From Pyrenochaeta sp. MPI-SDFR-AT-0127 (lineage: Eukaryota; Ascomycota; Dothideomycetes; Pleosporales; Cucurbitariaceae), in the NCBI GenBank assembly GCA_020747015.1, contig JAGTJM010000005.1, forward strand, positions 806,001 through 870,000: DNA of 64,000 nucleotides. The letters run 5' to 3'. Shown here in pieces: positions 23,895-33,982 of this stretch. How positions within the stretch are numbered: position 1 is the stretch's first letter; each line of letters starts with the position of its first letter. The notes below the pieces were generated by a model. It was not told where the DNA came from and made no database searches. It saw nothing but the letters and a program-made list of their open reading frames with translations. A program made the translations under genes and the position numbers.

Positions 23895-25637
23895 TCAAGA
23901 ACTAAGGACCTTGACTCGCATCCACTCACTGGTTCCCACGCCGAGGTTAAGCCCATTGAGTGCCCACCATCGTCTGACGCCATCGCCTCTATCTCCACCC
24001 ACACCGTCCTCCAGTGCTTCCTCAATGTCACACGTCTTGTATTCAACTCTAAGACTGCTGCGTTTCCACCACTCCAGGACATCCGAATGCCCCATCTTCG
24101 TCGGGCCTACAAGTACCTGATTATCAAACAAGATTTTTTCGCCGCGCAGTTTGCGCCAGTAATCAAGAATATGCGTGTGGCCATGCATTGAAGCAATCTT
24201 AGCAATCGTGTCTTCATGCGAAAATGGAATTCCAGACTCCACCCAGAAGTGTATCGCAGGGAGACAACCAGACTGTGTAGCGTACGTAATTGATTTGCCA
24301 ACCTTGAGCTTCAGGAGGTCGCGGTGTGCTTTGCTCAAGTCCTTTTCTTCGCTCGAAGTGTGAGGTGCCGCAGGTGCCGTGCGATAACGGCTGTGTTCCT
24401 TCCACCACTTGAGAACTTGAATATGACCTTGTGAACTAGCTTGCTCGAGTGCTGCCTCAGTATACTTGAGCGGGAGGCTAGAGTCATACCACCAGTCTAG
24501 GGCTTGAACCGAATTCGTACGACTTGCGTTGTCAATGGCCTCGGCAGAGTATTCTTTGGTTAGAAAAGTGGGTGACGTTCTCCAGTACTCTAGAATCTCA
24601 GTCTTGCCGAATACAGAAGCCTTGTGAGGTAGGAATGCATGCCCAAAAGTCCCCCAGAACAGTTCCTTGTGATAGTTTTCCAGGTGGACGAGTACAGGCA
24701 CCAGAGCGAAACGCATGATGAGCTCGATACAGAGACGCGAGATGCGGGTGGGATTTTCCGAGTCAAACAACTTCCTAATCTCAGAGTATGGGTATGTGAG
24801 CAAGGCCCACTCGAGCTTCTGCATTTGGGTTTTGGGTCCTTCCTCGCTGGCAGCTTGCCGCCACTCTGGGGGCACTGGCAGGTTTGTGTGGACGTTCAGG
24901 CTCACAGCCAGCTCCCAGTCTTCGGTGCATTCCAAGATGATAGACCACAGCTCTGGTGGTAAGCGAGCTCCTTTACTCCGTGTCGGTGTTAGCGTTGGCA
25001 AATGAGCAATGGGCAGCGCAATGGTGCGATCGCCAACGGCCATTAGGTCGACCTGTGTTTGTATCGATTCATTGAAGGCCTTGTGTCCCTCCCAGGGTTG
25101 ATATTTGCGTCCAGCGTGGTCGAAAGACCACAGGAAAGGAGGCAAGACTCGAATCCAGTTCCACTTGCGCCGGATTTTGCTAATCTGTTTTCTCGACATT
25201 GGATTTTCCCACATGAGCGTGGACATTGCGGGTATGAGCAGAATCCTCTTTGACACATCCCAGCTCCGGAGTATCTGAAGGTGCAGATTGGTGGTGAAGC
25301 CATGTAGCATTCGGGCGACATTCTCGGCATCGAGGGGTGCGAGCACGAGCAAGTCGGCCCATGAACAGTACTCGGTGACCTTTGTTTCTTGATAATCGGC
25401 ATGTTGCCAACCAGGGGCTTTGTCATTGTCGAGGGCATATGGGTGCCAGACGGGTTCGAGATGCGGAGGAAGTGTGGCGTGTGCCGACTTGGGGAAGTCG
25501 TTGCATGCAATCACCTTCAACGAGACATGGTGCAGGCGATGTAAACGGGCAACAACTGAGCAGCCAAAGCGAAAGGCGGACGGGTCGGTCAGGGCGACAA
25601 GGACGTTGAGCGAGCGTTCGGCTCTTTGCGAGGGCAT
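23895..25637 (-). CDS. Hal3/PPCDC-like flavoprotein domain fused to ankyrin-like repeats
   Basis: A single exon of 580 residues; the first true ATG is at 25637 (MPSQRAERSLNVLVAL). Residues about 10-215 match the Hal3/Sis2/phosphopantothenoylcysteine decarboxylase flavoprotein fold: strand LNVLVAL, then SWADLLVLAPLDAENVARML, then LRSWDVSKRILLIPAMSTLMW (the PxMNxxMW loop, with N replaced by S). The catalytic His that precedes the WAD strand in PPCDC aligns with Val or Thr (KVTEYCSWAD), and no ACGD-type Cys segment is seen, so decarboxylase activity is unlikely. From about residue 370 there are six or so repeats of 27-30 residues with a Trp-rich core (VQALDWWYDSS, IQVLKWWKEHS, SDVLEWWKRSS) and GH turns, resembling degenerate ankyrin repeats. 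Function is unknown. The fusion is the notable point. Confidence 0.8.
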   Translation of the reverse strand: MPSQRAERSLNVLVALTDPSAFRFGCSVVARLHRLHHVSLKVIACNDFPKSAHATLPPHLEPVWHPYALDNDKAPGWQHADYQETKVTEYCSWADLLVLAPLDAENVARMLHGFTTNLHLQILRSWDVSKRILLIPAMSTLMWENPMSRKQISKIRRKWNWIRVLPPFLWSFDHAGRKYQPWEGHKAFNESIQTQVDLMAVGDRTIALPIAHLPTLTPTRSKGARLPPELWSIILECTEDWELAVSLNVHTNLPVPPEWRQAASEEGPKTQMQKLEWALLTYPYSEIRKLFDSENPTRISRLCIELIMRFALVPVLVHLENYHKELFWGTFGHAFLPHKASVFGKTEILEYWRTSPTFLTKEYSAEAIDNASRTNSVQALDWWYDSSLPLKYTEAALEQASSQGHIQVLKWWKEHSRYRTAPAAPHTSSEEKDLSKAHRDLLKLKVGKSITYATQSGCLPAIHFWVESGIPFSHEDTIAKIASMHGHTHILDYWRKLRGEKILFDNQVLVGPTKMGHSDVLEWWKRSSLRVEYKTCDIEEALEDGVGGDRGDGVRRWWALNGLNLGVGTSEWMRVKVLSS

Positions 25638-27000
25638 GGAGGCGTATGGTGAGGAGCAGAGCAGTGTCAAAGGATTGCGGTCAGGATGGCAGGGACGATG
25701 CTGTGCTGGACCGCGATTGGCCGCCGCCCCGCATTCCGTTTACATGTATTCTACGTGACGTGACAACCCGGCGTAGTTGCAGCGAGGAGAGAACCGAAGC
25801 GGCAGTCGGTGATATGAGACAGGGCGCGAAATCCGCGAGACACCAGGGGCAAAGTGGTTCAAAGCCATCAAAGCATGTGCGGCTATTCTCGCCTTCTAAC
25901 CATGACGGGCTTGGCACAGATTCTCAGCGGGTCGGCCATGACAGGTCACGTGGTGGTCCTGCCGTCAAAATGGGCAAAACTTGGAAGCAAGGGGCTCCCC
26001 CATGGCGGCATCGATGATGCCGTCTAGGCATGCCTGGAAAACTTTCCGAAGAGCGAACCACCTGATGGAGATGGTGAGAGCAATGGAGCCCTGGCAGTGC
26101 AGCCACCCACAGCGACCCCGTCCCTAAGGGAGGGCCGAATTGCAGCCTGACGGCCACTCTGAAGCCACAATCGGATCTATGACGTAGGGTCGCGACTGCA
26201 TTTTCAACCCAAATCCCCATCTTGCTAACTTCTGCATATTACTCTGGCCCCCACTTCGCGCATGTCATCCACCTCCAACCCCAGTGCGCCTCTTGAACCA
26301 AAGAAAAAAATGTCGTTTTCCTGTTTGGCCCTAACCATTTCCCACCCGCTATTCTGATAGCATCGCCGATCCCGTGCCCTCTTAGTCGCCATCGCCTTGA
26401 GATCGACAGCAGTGTGTCGCATCAAGCCACTCAAGGCTGGATTGCATCTGTGGTCCCTTGACGCTGGTCATCCATGCTGCTCCACCGCTAGACGTCCAGT
26501 CCACTTGCCGCCAGATTGCACTCTCCAGCGCGTCCGTGTCATTCATCGGCTCGTCGTTGCGGCCGTCTCTTGCTAGCTCCTACCATCGGCCCTCGACACA
26601 TGCGTTGCACTTGACCTCCTCGCCCCCCACCTCACCACTTCACCACCTCACAAGCAGCACCGCTGCCCTCCCTATGCGGCTGCTAGGCCAGCAACACATC
26701 GTCCTCAAGCCCAACCACAGAACCGCCTCGTGAGGGCCCCTCCACACACTCGCCTTCTCGGTCCCTGCATATTGCCAAGTCCGCTTTGTGATCCCGCGAC
26801 TTTTGTCCACACGTCCCAGTCGCACCCAAGGCGCCCTTCCAGCATTCATGGACACCTGAAGAAGAGACGGCGACTGTGTGGGTAATTTTGGACGCGGGGA
26901 CGAATTCAGCTAGGCCACAGCATTCCTCAACGCTCCTTCTTCGCCACGTGCACGCATCTTTCTTGCAACGGCCGTGGCGAAAGGCACCTGCAGCGCCCCC
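25638..27000. promoter_or_regulatory. Long leader and promoter region upstream of phytochrome
   Basis: Nearly 1.4 kb separates the divergent flavoprotein and phytochrome start codons. The last 500 bp are C and T-rich, consistent with a promoter and long 5' leader. Short ORFs here (for example 26458..26733) could be upstream ORFs, but none is supported by homology. Confidence 0.5.
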
Positions 27001-30000
27001 ATGTCTCAACCATCACAGCAAAATCCAAATGCTGAAGCTCCTGCACAGCATGATGGCACCGTCACCTTCTCCCAGGTGTCTCCTATCCAAGAGGAGTCAT
27101 GCTCCACACCTACCACAGACCAAGGGCTTACCAACATTTCTGTGCCGCCATCTCATCCAGGTCCCATAGCCTTTTCTGCTGAAACCTTAGGCTCACTCAG
27201 CCCTTCCATGACTGACCGGGTATTTCCTATTCGCAGCGTCGTTAGTGTCGACCCTACCCCAACTCCGAAGCAATCAACACAAGGCGATTATTTCCACCCA
27301 TATTCACGAGCAAACGATGCTCGCATACCCACCGACACCCGCCGAGCCTCACAGGGTTCAACTGCGTCACAGTCGTCACAAGCATCCCATCACCATCGGC
27401 ATAGCGTGTCTGCGGCCTCGAGGACAGATCCACCCGTGGATGCTCGACGACCACCTACAAAACCAGCCCCAAAAATTGCAGCTTCTAGGTTGAATCCTCC
27501 TCAGTTGCCTTTGGAGCTTTTCAGTGACTTGGCGTCAGCGCAGTCAGGAGATAGTGCGCGGGACGAGAACAGCCGGTCACCGTCGTTGAAAGTAGATCGT
27601 CCACCATCAGTCGGAGCTGCCTCTGCGAAGAGCGGGATAAGCAGCCTGGATATGGGCGCTCTAGTCACACATCGATTCAAACACGTTACGACTGAAGGGG
27701 GCCATATGGTGATAACAGGGCGGGACGGAGATACTTTACAACGATGTGAAGACGAACCAATTCATCTTCCTGGTGCAGTTCAGGGCTTTGGGTTGTTGAT
27801 AGCGCTGCAAGACGACCCGGGAGGAAGTGGTGGCTTGATTGTACGCGTTGTGAGCGAAAATTCCAAGAGGATCATTGGACGCACTCCGGGAGAACTTTTT
27901 GCCCTGGAGAGCTTCACAGATATATTGACCGAAGAGCAAGCTGACAATCTTTTGGACCACATTGACTTTATCAAAGACGAAGATTCCGATATTACAGCGA
28001 ACGGACCCGAGGTCTTCACAATGTCTATCAAAGTATCAGGGTACACACGAACGCGCAAGCTGTGGTGCGCTATACATATAAACGAGGCCAACCCTGGGCT
28101 TATCATCTGCGAATTTGAGCTCGAGGATGACCCTCACTATCCTCTAGTACCTCTCAACAACAATACACCCGAACTTCCAGAAGATACATTGGCCAGTAAT
28201 CCAACAGAAGAGGAATTGCTGGAAAGCACTGAGATCAAGAGCAAGCCTTTGAGGGTGTTACGTAGCGCACGCAAGAGGAAGGGAGAGGCTGCTGCGATGG
28301 AAGTCTTTAATATCATGTCACAGGTGCAAGAACAACTTGCTGCAGCACCAACATTGGACAAGTTCCTAAAGGTCTTGGTTGGCGTCGTTAAAGAGTTGAC
28401 AGGGTTCCATCGCGTGATGATCTATCAATTTGATCAATCTTTCAATGGCCGAGTTGTCACTGAACTTGTGGATCCACGGGCGACAAAGGACCTCTACAAA
28501 GGACTAAATTTCCCTGCATCCGATATCCCGAAACAAGCTAGAGAGTTGTATAAACTTAACAAAGTCCGCATGCTCTACGATCGCGACCAAGAAACAGCTC
28601 GTCTCACTTGCCGTACTGCTGACGACCTGGAGCATCCTCTCGACCTTACACACTCTTATCTCCGCGCAATGTCACCAATCCATCTCAAATACCTAGCCAA
28701 CATGGCCGTGAGGTCTTCTATGTCGATTTCTATTAACGCTTTCAATGATCTGTGGGGTCTGGTGGCATGTCATTCGTATGGACCTCGAGGCATGCGGGTT
28801 TCATTTCCTATTCGAAAGATGTGCCGTATGGTTGGCGACTCAGCATCAAGGAACATCGAGAGGTTATCCTACGCCTCTCGGCTTCAGGCTCGGAAATTAA
28901 TCAACACCGTGCCCACCCAGCATAACCCATCTGGTTACATTATCGCATCTTCTGACGACCTCCTGAAACTCTTCAATGCAGATTTTGGTATTCTATCAAT
29001 CAGAGATGAAACTAAGATTTTAGGTCAGCTGGACAACTCGCAAGAAGCTTTGGCGATGTTGGAGTATCTCCGGATGAGAAGGATACAGTCAGTAATGACA
29101 TCGACGGAAATTTCTCAGGACTTTCCAGATTTACGGTATCCGCCTGGATTTCATGTTGTTGCTGGTATGCTGATAGTGCCATTGTCTGTTGATGGTGAAG
29201 ACTTCATCGTTTTCTTCCGGAAGGGCCAAATGAGGGAGGTCAAATGGGCCGGCAACCCGTACGAAAAGTTCATCAAGGAAGGTACAGAAGGATATCTGGA
29301 ACCGCGAAAAAGCTTCAAGACTTGGTCTGAGACTGTTGTTGGAAAATGCCGTGATTGGTCCGAAGAGGAGATCGAGACTGCTTCTGTGTTGTGTTTGGTG
29401 TACGGAAAATTTATTGAAGTATGGAGGCAGAAAGAAGCTGCTCTACAGAGCAGTCAATTGACGCGGCTGCTGCTGGCAAATTCGGCGCATGAAGTTCGTA
29501 CGCCGCTGAACGCAATTATCAATTATCTGGAAATCGCCTTGGAAGGTACCTTGGATTCCGAAACTCGAGAAAACCTAGCCAGGTCTCATTCAGCCTCAAA
29601 ATCACTCATCTATGTTATCAATGATCTTTTGGATTTGACGAAGACAGAGGAAGGTGGCTCACTGATCAAAGGCGAAACGTTCGACCTGACGTCGACTATC
29701 AAAGAAGCCACGGATATGTTTTTAAACGACGCTAAGCGCAAAAACATAGGCTACGAGGTCATTGAGCATCCTGGTCTACCAAAACATTGCATAGGAGACC
29801 AACGGCGCGTGCGACAAGCCGTGTCAAATATTACGGCTAATGCTATCCAAAACACCACTCAAGGAAGCGTTAAAGTTGAGATCTATGTTGCTGCACGGAC
29901 AGACAAAGATCATGTCGACGTAGAAGTAGCCGTATCCGATACTGGTGTTGGTATGAGCCCAAAGAAGCTTGATCAGTTGTTCTATGACCTCGAGCAGGTC

Positions 30001-31573
30001 CAGTCGGAGCCTATCTCGATGCTTGAGGACGCCCTTGTGCCGGACCCAAGGCAGATTGCGGAGCAGAATGACAAGGCTGCCTTGGGCCTAGGTCTCGCGG
30101 TGGTTGCCCGAATCATCAGGAACATGAATGGACAGTTGAGACTTCGATCCGAGGAGGGTAAAGGCACAAGATTCGTGATACAGTTTCCATTTGATCTTCC
30201 TGATTCGGAGACCGAAGTTTCGTCCAGTTCGGACGCATTGCCGTCAGGAAGCATCACGCCTCAACCTGATCATGCTATTCATGGACTTGCTGATGGAGAA
30301 CGCACTTTAGTTGCGCCGACTTTATCGCGCAACACCTCCGACAGGGACAAGGCCGCTGCATCCAGTGTTGTAAAGAGGACAAGTGCGGAAAGCTTACAAA
30401 GCAAGACAAGTCTGCGAAGTTTCAAGAGTGGTTCAAGTCAAAGAAGCGATGTGGATAGACTCATTGATGCTATTCAAGAGCCACATTTGGTCGGCAGACA
30501 GACTTCGGACAATCGTAGTCCAAGTGCGCGCTCTTTAAGGCCGACTTTAACGAAACGAAACAGCCTAGATCCTGGTGATGCAACCCGGACAAGGTCTAGG
30601 AGCCTCGAAGCCTTGGAGGTGCGAGCAGACGCTGAACCCCACCACCGAAGTATGGACACATCAGTTCCTGGGGAAGAGAAAATCTTCTTCTCAGGAGCTC
30701 CTCTAAGGGCAGTTAGGGTGCCCGATGATGATGGATCGCCGATCGACCCTCGTCCGAAGAGTGGGAGTATTCTTGGAGAAGTTTGCGATGAGCCTGCACA
30801 ACTTCCTGCAAAGTCCGATAACTTATCTTCAGAGCACATGCGAGTCCTTGTGGCTGAAGACGACCCGGTCAATAGTCGGATTGTCAAGAAGCGCTTGGAG
30901 AGGATCGGACACATTGTGTATCTTACTGTAAATGGGGAGGAATGCGCATCCGCATTCGGCGATAAGCCACAAGACTTTGATGTTGTGTTGATGGATATGC
31001 AAGTAAGTGCTGTGACCATGGCGCCTTCGCTTGCTGTACTAATGATTTCTTAAGATGCCAATTGTGGACGGCCTCACATCAACTAAGATGATTAGATCAC
31101 ACGAAAAGACTCATACGGATATCTACTCTCCTCGAGCAGCGCTCTGTGGCCGCATCCCCATCATTGCAGTCTCTGCGTCGTTAATCGAACGAGATCGCCA
31201 GCAATACATTGATGCTGGGTTTGATGCTTGGATATTGAAACCCATCTCATTCGACAGGCTAAATCAGCTCATGGCGGCTGTAGTTGATTCCAACACCCGA
31301 ATGGAATGCCTCTACCAGCCAGGCGCATGGGAAAAGGGTGGGTGGTTTCACACCGGACAAAAGAGCTCAGATGACGTTTCGACCAAGCCATCTGATGAAA
31401 CACCGGTATCTAGTATTGCTAAGGCGACATCAAACGCTGCTTCCTTGGAGGGCTCTATACTTGTTGAGGGAGATCACAAAAATGAAGCATCGGAGGAGCA
31501 ACAGCAGCTCTTGCAAGCTCAAGAGAAGGAGAAGTCACAAGATGAAGAAAGCAGTGAAAAGCCATCTGCCTGA
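27001..31573 (+). CDS. fphA: Fungal phytochrome, hybrid histidine kinase
   Basis: Two exons, 27001..31002 and 31055..31573, give about 1506 residues. A disordered, Ser-rich N-terminus of about 230 residues precedes a PAS domain with the bilin-attachment Cys249 (LQRCEDEPIHLPGAVQGFG). The GAF domain follows with PASDIP (Asp508) and SPIHLKYL (His561), then PHY (RGMRVSFPIRKM region), HisKA with phospho-acceptor His830 (SAHEVRTPLNAI), HATPase_c (N box near 943, DTGVGM at 980) and a C-terminal receiver with Asp1332 and Lys1396. The 52-nt intron 31003..31054 splits the receiver exactly after MDMQ and rejoins MPIVDGL. The red-light sensor FphA of Aspergillus has this architecture. A short acidic Gln-rich tail follows. 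Confidence 0.96.
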
Positions 31574-33982
31574 TTGGGTCATCGCTACTTTTCTTGCTAG
31601 GATGATCTACGTACAGTCCATCAAGCCAATCCCCTCCGCGTCAAGGGCCACGCGGTACAATTACCGATTATTCACTTACATATGGCTGCGCGTAAATGCC
31701 TTTATAAACAGGTTTGACATGCTGCTTAGGCGATTGAAGGCGGAATTGCAGGATATTACTCGGCGTAAACTAGATGGTTATACCACACACTGCAGACTCT
31801 TTTTTTGTCACAAACGGCACCATGGGATACGCATTTGCAGCATTGTTGGTCTTGAATTCCTCTAGGAAGGAATGGTTTATGAGTATTGGACTTGAATTGG
31901 GACTCGGTATTGGGCACTATTGGGTTACTAAACAACTCCAAGACTGCAAGATGCTTGTGTGGACGGATGACATTGATGAATTCCGAGCAAAGGAAGGAAG
32001 CTGTTGTATCTGAAAGCCGAGAACATGAACAGTGAAAACTTTATACTGAATACACATTGGATTCTGAGTCTGACGCTCAGACTGTTACATTCAAATGGCT
32101 TTTGATCGTGTCGCCCTCAGTGTGACAATCTCCTTCATTGATTGGGTTTCGGCTGCGTTTTTCTCCATTTGATATACTCCAGGCTGGTCAAGCTTCACCT
32201 AGCTCAAGTCTCTTCCCAATCGCCTGATGTTTTGAATGATGCACATGAGTCAGCAAAATGAGGCAAAGTCGATACGTGATCTGACTCGAACATGAGAATA
32301 TGTTGTTCCGGGAAGTCTAGTCTTGAGAAGGCAAGTATTTCCATTCCATTTTGCTTCTAGCAGCCCGTGTAAACTGTGTTCCCTAGTCTGTGTGAAGATA
32401 CGTGTTGAATTTTGTGTTTCGTACGTGGCCTTGTGTGTGATCCTTGGAGGAAAACAGAAAAAAAAAAATTTAAAGTTTACCTGACAAGATGTGTAAAATG
32501 ACGTTGGGGGCGCGCACAGGCAAATCTAGAAACGGATCTGTGTCCGAAATGAGACACGACGTCATCTGTCTGGGTTCTAGGGCTGCTTGCAAGGACTACA
32601 TGAAGTTTTGGCGAGACTCAATTAAACGATGATATACGATCAGCGGGTTCGGGGATTGTGGGAATGTTTAACTGGCTTCACGACTGGCGCTAATCAGCCA
32701 ATTCCAACACAATGGTCAGCGGAGCGTTTTGGTGGCTCCGTAGCGTGCCCTCCGCCTCGGGAGATGGGCCGTAACCGCGGGGACCAGGTGATGCTTGCCA
32801 GGAAGATTGACTTCGTATGGCGGTATTACTGGCAAAGTAGCGAGTTGGGCAGTTGCTCGTACCAGGCAGGCATGCTGAGCGAGGGGACGAGTTTGATGAA
32901 GATGTTGTGTTCTGCATCCTGGGACAAGACGGCGTGCTCAATGGTCTCAAAGGACTCGAGGCGCGTTCACAATGGCGTGTTGTCTCTCGTGCTTTTGGTT
33001 GGTGCCTCTGAGAGCGGGAAGCGGTGCAACAGTGACATGCATAGGCGGATTGCGGGAGGGTACATGGCGTGTTTCATGAGCGACGACGTTGAGCCTCGTT
33101 GCTTTTCCTGCTGTGTTCTGTAGCAGGAGGCGTTGCGCAGCGCAAAGGTGGGCTGCTCGGTTGAGAGGGAGTACATGGTTGGGCGGATGTGGGCGTCGAT
33201 GCAATCTGCGGTGGTGGGGGAATGGGAGCATGCTCACAACAGCAGAAAATAGACACAGGGCCGTGTCCACTGGACGAAGCAGGGCCTGCCAATGGCTCGG
33301 CCGCAGAGGTCAGGTCCTGCGACGAGCATGGCAAGACGACGGAAGAAGCTTTCCCTTGCATGTCGCTGCGCAGCGGGTAGTCGGACGTGGGCTGGCGCAG
33401 ATGGCAGATGGCAGCGCAGAGAGGGGCCTGCCATTCGCGGTGCCTGTTTGGGCCGGTGCATGTCAAACGCCGGCGACGCATGTGTTTGTATGCCACCACG
33501 CAGGGCGGCTGTAGGCAGGCCGTTGTTGGGCCCAAGGGCGATGCAGCGCTGGAGATGAGAGGGAGCCGTGGCCTGAAACACATCTCTGGGGCCTAGCAGG
33601 GAGGCCGAGCAGGACGGACAACCATGTGCTTCTCAGGCTCCCACGGCAAAAAAGAAAGCCAGCGGGCGCCAGGATTGACGGCCTGTCCGTGCTGCTGGTG
33701 CTGCGTGCGAAATCTTCTGCTGGCCGGCTGTTCTGCCGTCCATGAAGCCAATTCACGTCCAGTCAACTCAGTTCCAGTCGCTGCCTCCATCCACCTGCAC
33801 GCTGCCCACTGCCCGCCCCGGCTCGACGCCCTGCCATTCGCTGCCTCTCTGCTGCACGCCGTCGTCGTGCAAGCCCTAGCCCCCCCAGCCCTTGGGCGCT
33901 GCCTGTCCACTGGGAGCGCTGTTGGACGACTTGGACGACTTAGCCGTCAGCCGTCCGCCGCGGCAGCAGCAGCAGCAGCAGC
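31574..33982. other. Gene-poor 2.4 kb intergenic region
   Basis: Its first half is AT-rich and includes the fphA 3' end, an A-run and other homopolymers near 32459-32470. Its second half is GC-rich, with overlapping ORFs on both strands that look like base-composition artefacts. The end is the STE20 promoter and leader, with a (CAG)n run just before the ATG. I see no supported gene. Confidence 0.5.
33964..33982 (+). repeat. CAG triplet repeat in the STE20 leader
   Basis: About six CAG units end directly at the start codon (CAGCATGG). Confidence 0.9.

Noticed and set aside
25638..25670. 11-residue N-terminal extension of the flavoprotein
   Set aside because: The extension starts with TTG; the first ATG is at 25637.
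26974..27000. Earlier start for phytochrome
   Set aside because: That codon is GTG; the first in-frame ATG is at 27001.
32629..33600. Overlapping long ORFs on both strands
   Set aside because: All frames are open because of GC-rich composition. No homology signal or splice partners.
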